DNA of 25,481 bases from Bacteroidota bacterium. GTDB taxonomy: Bacteria > Bacteroidota > Bacteroidia > Chitinophagales > Chitinophagaceae. The first letter of the stretch is position 1. Each line of letters opens with the position of its first letter. A program made the position numbers and the translations under genes. The stretch covers positions 1 through 25,481 of the forward strand of contig JAEVYV010000205.1 in assembly GCA_023392575.1 (NCBI GenBank), in the 5' to 3' direction. The notes beneath the pieces were generated by a model. That model did no database searches. It saw nothing but the letters and a program-made list of their open reading frames with translations, and had not been told where the DNA came from. Positions 20,766 through 25,481 of the stretch are shown here, one piece after another.

Positions 20766-21725
20766 ATGGATTACAAAGATTATTATAAAATTTTAGGGAT
20801 TGATAAAACAGCCACCCAAGATGAGATTAAGAAGGCGTACCGCAAATTAGCGGTGAAATATCATCCCGACAAAAATCCGGGAGATAAGTCGGCTGAAGAA
20901 AAATTCAAGGAGATCAGCGAAGCCAATGAAGTGTTGAGCGATCCGGATAAAAGAAAGTTATATGATGAGTTGGGAGCTAATTGGAAGCAGTACCAACAGG
21001 CTGGCTTTAAACCTGGAGCAGAAGGTGGTCATAACCGTTATTCTCAAGCTGGGCCTGGTGGCCAATATTACTATGAATTTGAAGGTGATCCCTCAGAATT
21101 TTTTAGTGGTGGAGGCGGACAGTTTCATGATTTTTTTGAAGCGCTGTTCGGAAGTCGCCGGTCAAAAAGCGCTTCGGGACACGGTGGCTTTGCTGGTTTT
21201 GATGCGCATAGGCCGGGCAGCGACCTGGCAGGAGAAATTAATATTACCCTTCAGGAAGCTTTTTCAGGAACCGAACGAATAGTGAATCTTGGCGGGGAAA
21301 AAATCAAAGTAAAAATAAAACCAGGAGCTTATGATGGATTGCAATTGAAAGTAAAAGGTAAAGGAGAAAAAGGAAGTACGGGGCAGGCAGGAGATCTGTA
21401 CCTGACCATCAGGGTGGAACCAAACCCGGTTTTTGAACGCAGGGGCAATGATTTATATATGGAAGTCCCGGTCGATCTATTCACGGCATTACTGGGTGGC
21501 AAACTGGAGATATTTACACTTTCCGGGAAAGTGAATATTACTGTTCCTGAAGGTATGCAGAATGGAAAGCTGCTTCGCCTTAAAGGGAAAGGTATGCCTG
21601 TTTATGGAACAACATCGAATGGCGATTTATATGTAAAGCTCAATGTACAACTTCCGGAGAAATTAAATGATGAACAAAAAGAGCTGGCAAAGAAACTTAG
21701 AGATAATAAGAAAAAAGTATTTTAA
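20766..21725 (+). CDS. cbpA: DnaJ-family co-chaperone, CbpA-like (type B)
   Basis: The J domain (residues 1-70) has HPD at 33-35 and should stimulate the ATPase of DnaK. A Gly/Phe-rich region (about 75-140, with many GG and FF pairs) follows, then two beta-rich substrate-binding domains (about 150-305) with VKIKPGAYDGLQLKVKGKG and GKLLRLKGKGMP. The zinc-finger repeats CxxCxGxG of true DnaJ are absent, so it is a type B protein of the CbpA kind. A ribosome site AAGGAG lies about 20 bases upstream. A 239-base gap separates it from the second Hsp20, and it is followed after two bases by ftsH. No dnaK lies in the window. Confidence 0.95.
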   Translation: MDYKDYYKILGIDKTATQDEIKKAYRKLAVKYHPDKNPGDKSAEEKFKEISEANEVLSDPDKRKLYDELGANWKQYQQAGFKPGAEGGHNRYSQAGPGGQYYYEFEGDPSEFFSGGGGQFHDFFEALFGSRRSKSASGHGGFAGFDAHRPGSDLAGEINITLQEAFSGTERIVNLGGEKIKVKIKPGAYDGLQLKVKGKGEKGSTGQAGDLYLTIRVEPNPVFERRGNDLYMEVPVDLFTALLGGKLEIFTLSGKVNITVPEGMQNGKLLRLKGKGMPVYGTTSNGDLYVKLNVQLPEKLNDEQKELAKKLRDNKKKVF

Positions 21726-21727
21726 GT

Positions 21728-23620
21728 ATGACCAAAAGGGAAAAATTCACCTGGATTTACTGGCTGCTGATACCAGTTCTTTTTTTCGGATTACAACTTT
21801 TTTATCCGGATACGGCTGGATATAAAGAGCTTAGTTATAAAAGCTTTCTCGATTCGGTGAATACATCTAAAGTTGAAAGAGTGGTCATTTTGCCGGATCG
21901 TATCGTAGGCGAGTTCAGGCACCTAAAAGATAGCACAGGCAATGATTTAACAAAAGCGCCGCAAACTCCCTGGCGATTGCGTATATCAAGCATCGAAAAA
22001 CAGATCAAACGCCAGTTTGTAGTGAGCCGTATTCCTGACATTAAAGACGACCAGTTGCTGGAGGTGTTAAACCGGGCCGGTGTGGATTATAAAGGCCAAT
22101 TCAACAACAACAGTTTACGTAATTTTTTTCTGAACTGGATATTGCCACTGCTATTTTTTATGGTGCTATGGGGAAGCCTATTCCGAAAAATGGGGCCGGG
22201 CAGTCCCATCATCAACCTGGGAAAAAATAAAGCGAAGATACAGGCCGAAAAGCCCAAAAATCCCGTAAAATTTACCGATGTCGCAGGGGTGGATGAAGCA
22301 GTGGAAGAGGTTAAGGAACTGGTGGAGTTTCTCAAAAACCCCAAAAAATACACCCAGCTTGGTGGAAAGCTACCTAAAGGCGTACTATTGGTTGGCCCGC
22401 CGGGAACCGGTAAAACATTACTGGCAAAAGCGGTTGCCGGCGAAGCAGATGTGCCATTTTTCAGTCTGAGCGGTTCTGATTTTGTGGAAATGTTTGTAGG
22501 TGTCGGTGCCGCCCGTGTACGGGACTTATTTAACCAGGCTAAAGCCCAGGCCCCCTGTATCATATTTATAGATGAAATAGACGCCATCGGAAAAAGCAGG
22601 GCCCAAAATGCCGTGTACGGTGGATATGATGAACGGGAAAACACCCTCAATCAATTGCTGGTAGAAATGGATGGCTTTGATGCCAGCGCCGGCGTTATCA
22701 TCATGGGTGCTACTAACCGCCCGGATGTACTCGATCCGGCTCTTCTTCGCCCGGGAAGGTTTGACCGGCAGTTACTGGTAGACAGACCAGATATGAAGGG
22801 GCGGGAACAAATTTTCAAGGTTCATACCCGCAATCTTAAGTTAAGCGCCAAGGTAGATTTGAAACGGCTGGCCGCACAAACACCCGGCTTTGCCGGCGCT
22901 GAAATTGCCAATGTGTGTAACGAAGCAGCCATTCTTGCGGTGCGAAATAACCGCGATGAAATAACCATGAGTGATTTTGAGGCTGCCATTGAACGGGTAA
23001 TTGCCGGTCTGGAAAAGAAAAATAAAATCATTAACGAAAGAGAACGAAAGATAGTCGCCTACCATGAAAGCGGTCATGCAATTGTCGGCTACTACACACC
23101 AGGTGCTGATGAGGTGCAAAAAGTGAGTATTGTTCCCAGGGGCATCGGCGCCCTGGGCTACACTTTGCAAATGCCTTTGGAAGACCGTTACCTGATGTCA
23201 AAATCGGAACTGCTGGGAAAAATTAAAGGCTTGCTGGGTGGCCGGGCGGCCGAAGAACTTGTCTTCAACGAAGTTTCCACGGGAGCTTCTAACGATCTGG
23301 AGCGGGTGGCGCAGCTTGCCCGTAACATGATTGTCGTGTACGGCATGAGTGAAAAATTGCCCAATATTTCATTGGTGAATAAATCCAATCCCGGCTTCCT
23401 TGGGCAAGCGGCTGGGTTGGAACGAAGATCTGAATACATAGAAAAGCAGATAGATGAGGAGGTGACCGGAATCATCAATCAATGCTATAACGAAGCAAAA
23501 GAACTGCTGACCGAAAAACGTGACCTGCTGGAAAAAATGGCGGGCATACTACTCGAAAAAGAGGTGATTGGCCATGAGGAAATAAAACAAATACTTGGTA
23601 AAAAAACTGAAAAGGCATAA
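21728..23620 (+). CDS. ftsH: FtsH-type membrane AAA+ metalloprotease
   Basis: This hexameric inner-membrane protease unfolds and degrades membrane and soluble proteins with ATP. Two membrane helices (about 9-25 and 132-152) flank a periplasmic domain. The AAA module has Walker A GPPGTGKT (223-230), Walker B IIFIDEID and the second region of homology ATNRPDVLDPALLRPGRFDR. The protease part has HESGH (446-450) and the third zinc ligand Asp523 in NDLERVAQLA. The length of 630 residues is normal, with a short C-terminus. It is translationally packed between cbpA and the Dps fusion, as an accessory copy; the housekeeping ftsH is expected elsewhere, which is inference. Confidence 0.96.
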   Translation: MTKREKFTWIYWLLIPVLFFGLQLFYPDTAGYKELSYKSFLDSVNTSKVERVVILPDRIVGEFRHLKDSTGNDLTKAPQTPWRLRISSIEKQIKRQFVVSRIPDIKDDQLLEVLNRAGVDYKGQFNNNSLRNFFLNWILPLLFFMVLWGSLFRKMGPGSPIINLGKNKAKIQAEKPKNPVKFTDVAGVDEAVEEVKELVEFLKNPKKYTQLGGKLPKGVLLVGPPGTGKTLLAKAVAGEADVPFFSLSGSDFVEMFVGVGAARVRDLFNQAKAQAPCIIFIDEIDAIGKSRAQNAVYGGYDERENTLNQLLVEMDGFDASAGVIIMGATNRPDVLDPALLRPGRFDRQLLVDRPDMKGREQIFKVHTRNLKLSAKVDLKRLAAQTPGFAGAEIANVCNEAAILAVRNNRDEITMSDFEAAIERVIAGLEKKNKIINERERKIVAYHESGHAIVGYYTPGADEVQKVSIVPRGIGALGYTLQMPLEDRYLMSKSELLGKIKGLLGGRAAEELVFNEVSTGASNDLERVAQLARNMIVVYGMSEKLPNISLVNKSNPGFLGQAAGLERRSEYIEKQIDEEVTGIINQCYNEAKELLTEKRDLLEKMAGILLEKEVIGHEEIKQILGKKTEKA

Positions 23621-24387
23621 TGGATATGGACACATTGGTAGAAGTATTAAAAACTTTGCAGGCGAGGGGTTACACAAACGATTTTAGTGCAGAACCGCTA
23701 AAAAGTGAACTGCAGCGACACCCGGAAATGTTTACGGTTGATAAGGTGTACCGGTTTGAAGGAATGACTGACCCGGAAGATGAAGCCGCTGTATATGCGA
23801 TATCCTCCGGGGCCAAAAATTGGAAAGGGATTTTGGTAAACGCCTTTGGTGTGTATGCCGACGAGTGGACAACTTCAATTCTTCCCAAAATAAAAACAGG
23901 ATATATGAATACAACAAATGCGATTGGACTGGATTATGAAATAAGCGGGCAGCTTTCAAACAAACTAAATAACCTGCTCACCGATTATATGGTGTTTTAT
24001 CAAAACGTAAGAGGGTTTCATTGGAATATCAGGGGTGATAAGTTTTTTGAGTTACACGCAAAGTTTGAAGAATTATATACCAGTCTCCTGGTAAAGGTAG
24101 ATGAGATTGCAGAGCGCATCCTTACCCTGGGTCATACGCCGCTGCATTCATTTGATGACTATCTGCAATACGCCGAAGTAAAACCACAAAAAAACATAAC
24201 GCTGGCAAAGGATGCCATAGAGGGTATTCTTAGCGCTTTCAAAACCATCATCATCAGGCAAAGAGAAATTTATAAGCTGGCAGACGAAGCAGGAGATGAA
24301 GGCACTTCAGCCATGATGAGCGATTATGTAATGCAACAGGAAAAATTGGTGTGGATGTATTCAGCATACTTAAACGAAAAGTCATGA
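23620..24387 (+). CDS. Fusion protein: small Bacteroidota domain plus Dps-type ferritin
   Basis: Residues 1-92 (with RGYTNDFS, YRFEGMTDPEDEAAVYAIS and FGVYADEW) look like short Bacteroidota proteins often labelled phosphoribosylpyrophosphate synthetase although far too small for that enzyme; the label is recalled and probably wrong. Residues 96-255 form a Dps domain with all ferroxidase positions: His134 (GFHWN), His146, Glu150, Asp161 and Glu165 (VDEIAE). Dps dodecamers oxidise Fe(II) with hydrogen peroxide and store iron. Met96 (ATG 23905) is preceded by AGGA, so a separate Dps could also be made. The start overlaps the ftsH stop (TAATG) and the end overlaps the thioredoxin start (ATGA), which places it firmly in the operon. 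Confidence 0.88.
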   Translation: MDMDTLVEVLKTLQARGYTNDFSAEPLKSELQRHPEMFTVDKVYRFEGMTDPEDEAAVYAISSGAKNWKGILVNAFGVYADEWTTSILPKIKTGYMNTTNAIGLDYEISGQLSNKLNNLLTDYMVFYQNVRGFHWNIRGDKFFELHAKFEELYTSLLVKVDEIAERILTLGHTPLHSFDDYLQYAEVKPQKNITLAKDAIEGILSAFKTIIIRQREIYKLADEAGDEGTSAMMSDYVMQQEKLVWMYSAYLNEKS

Positions 24388-24680
24388 AAGAGAATCTTCA
24401 AGGTATACTAAATGGCGACAAGCCGGTATTGGTTGATGTTTTTGCCGAGTGGTGTGGTCCATGCAAAATGCAGGCGCCTATTCTGAAAGAAGTAAAGGAT
24501 GCTGTTGGCGAAAAAGTACGCATTATAAAAATTGATGTGGACAAAAGTCCTGCATTTGCAGCTCAATACCAGGTACAAGGTGTGCCTACGCTGATTCTTT
24601 TTAAAAACGGCAAACCAGTGTGGAGACAGTCAGGTGTAGCTACAAAACATCAGCTTATAAGTATCATCAATCAGCTGTAG
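24384..24680 (+). CDS. trxA: Thioredoxin
   Basis: A single-domain cytosolic thioredoxin of 98 residues with the WCGPCK active site (Cys24, Cys27), FAEWCG, VDKSPAFAAQYQVQGVPTL with the cis-Pro, and LFKNGKPV. It reduces protein disulfides with electrons from thioredoxin reductase. The open frame starts at 24351, but ATG 24384, overlapping the Dps stop as ATGA, gives the normal family N-terminus (MKENLQGILNGDKPVLVDV). Thioredoxin also appears in the Proteobacterial heat-resistance islands, which supports reading this as one stress module. It is unlikely to be the only thioredoxin of the cell. Confidence 0.95.
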   Translation: MKENLQGILNGDKPVLVDVFAEWCGPCKMQAPILKEVKDAVGEKVRIIKIDVDKSPAFAAQYQVQGVPTLILFKNGKPVWRQSGVATKHQLISIINQL

Positions 24681-24729
24681 GTTCCAAAACTAAATTCTTG
24701 CTAATGTTGAAAATTAAAATTGATAGACT

Positions 24730-25481
24730 ATGCAACTGGAGAAATTTACCATAAAATCGCAGGAAGCTATACAACGGGCACAGCAGCTTGCCATGGAAAT
24801 GGAACATCAGGCTATTGAATGCGGGCATTTGCTCAAAGGCATAATGGAAGTAGATGAAAATGTACTGCCATTTCTTTTTAAAAAATTATCCGTCAATCAG
24901 CAAAATATTCTGTTAGGGCTTGACCGGATTCTTGCCGGGTATGTAAAAGTAAGCGGGGCACAGCAATACCTGGGCCGTTCAGCTAATGAAGCGCTGACAA
25001 AAGCCCAGGCAGCAGCCAAGCAGATGAAGGATGAATATGTATCACTGGAGCATCTGGTTTTAGGGTTGATTAAAATAAAAGACCCCGTTGCCACCCTTTT
25101 GAAAGAAAACGGGCTGGACGAAAAAGGGCTGACAGCAGCCATTACCGAACTTCGGAAAGGCGGTCGTGTAACCAGCCACAGCGCAGAAGAAACCTATAAT
25201 TCGCTTTCCAAATATGCCATTAATCTCAATGAACGGGCCAGGAGCGGAAAACTGGATCCCGTGATAGGACGTGATGAGGAAATACGCAGGGTACTTCAAA
25301 TTCTTGCCAGGCGAAGCAAAAACAATCCCATATTGGTGGGTGAACCCGGCGTGGGAAAAACAGCTATTGCTGAAGGCATAGCCTTTCGTATTGTCAATGG
25401 CGATGTGCCGGAAGATCTGCTCTCCAAAGAAATTTATTCTCTCGATATGGGCGCCTTGATAGCTTGTGCAAAGTATAAGGG
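24730..25481 (+). CDS. clpB: ClpB-type disaggregase, partial (N-domain and start of first AAA+)
   Basis: The 250 codons visible hold the Clp N-domain (two repeats, about 5-70 and 80-143), a short linker and the start of the first nucleotide-binding domain: LNERARSGKLDPVIGRDEEI, Walker A GEPGVGKT (204-211), and SLDMGALIACAKYKG at the edge, where the usual small residue (Gly) in ALIAGAKY is Cys. With DnaK and DnaJ, ClpB pulls proteins out of aggregates. There is no N-terminal zinc-finger extension as in ClpG/ClpK. The middle domain that would confirm ClpB over ClpC lies beyond the edge. It follows trxA by 49 bases and completes the chaperone/protease set of the operon. Confidence 0.9.
   Translation, partial: MQLEKFTIKSQEAIQRAQQLAMEMEHQAIECGHLLKGIMEVDENVLPFLFKKLSVNQQNILLGLDRILAGYVKVSGAQQYLGRSANEALTKAQAAAKQMKDEYVSLEHLVLGLIKIKDPVATLLKENGLDEKGLTAAITELRKGGRVTSHSAEETYNSLSKYAINLNERARSGKLDPVIGRDEEIRRVLQILARRSKNNPILVGEPGVGKTAIAEGIAFRIVNGDVPEDLLSKEIYSLDMGALIACAKYK

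Noticed and set aside
22087..22650. Long minus-strand frame (187 codons) inside ftsH
   Set aside because: It is antisense to the Walker A/B region of a fully intact ftsH and is rich in Ser, Pro and Thr as expected for a shadow frame.
23620..23895. Phosphoribosylpyrophosphate synthetase as a function for the N-terminal domain of the Dps fusion
   Set aside because: The domain has about 92 residues and no PRPP-synthetase motifs; the label seems to be an inherited database error.

Overview
The window reads as chromosomal DNA of a member of the Bacteroidota, probably a Chitinophagales-like soil or water bacterium. The reasons are the family mix (DUF6428-type ars gene, ACR3 pump, large metalloprotease/propeller/barrel surface protein, cache-type HisKA_3 kinase), weak Shine-Dalgarno sites, and -7 elements of the TAnnTTTG kind. 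The taxonomic call is inference; there is no rRNA or marker gene. I saw no tRNA, rRNA, CRISPR array, transposase or integrase.

Region A (1 to about 9.2 kb, all minus strand, cut at the left edge) looks like part of an undescribed or poorly described prophage-like element. In transcription order it carries an XRE/ImmA-type regulator with a ruined HExxH motif, a small winged-helix-like DNA-binding protein, a repeat-rich control region, a protein of unknown function, a second small DNA-binding protein, a small membrane protein, a membrane-anchored LEA/WHy-like protein, a transglutaminase-fold cysteine protease, a Lys-rich membrane protein, a glycine-zipper membrane protein, a beta-rich capsid-like candidate, a membrane-anchored endolysin close to lambda R, three beta-rich probable virion proteins (one with long Pro/Ala linkers) and a coiled-coil protein running off the edge. 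There is no terminase, portal, tail or conjugation gene. Five neighbouring products share a short motif of the form hydrophobic-x-G-[L/F]-[D/E/G]-G, and three share an N-L-S-P-x-N-like motif. I read this as the structural half of a tailless, possibly membrane-containing virus; this is inference.

Region B (9.5 to 14.2 kb) is an arsenic-resistance locus. arsN is divergent from arsR, followed by a DUF6428 gene, a DinB-family gene, a small gene, the arsenite pump acr3, another small gene, a calcineurin-like phosphoesterase and gcvH. Two near-identical ArsR-type operators sit before arsR and before the DUF6428 gene. No arsC is present here. A lipoyl carrier protein in such an operon is unusual, because lipoyl dithiols are a main target of arsenite.

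Region C (14.3 to 18.9 kb, minus strand) has a cache-domain histidine kinase with no partner regulator and a 1011-residue exported protein joining a gluzincin metallopeptidase, a TolB-like propeller and an outer-membrane barrel.

Region D (19.2 kb to the right edge, plus strand) is a protein-quality-control and stress cluster: small membrane protein, Hsp20, Hsp20, DnaJ/CbpA, FtsH, a fusion protein ending in a Dps ferritin domain, thioredoxin, and ClpB (cut at the right edge). From dnaJ to thioredoxin the genes touch or overlap. The set parallels the transmissible stress-tolerance loci of Proteobacteria (sHsp, Clp, FtsH, thioredoxin), but with a Bacteroidota composition.
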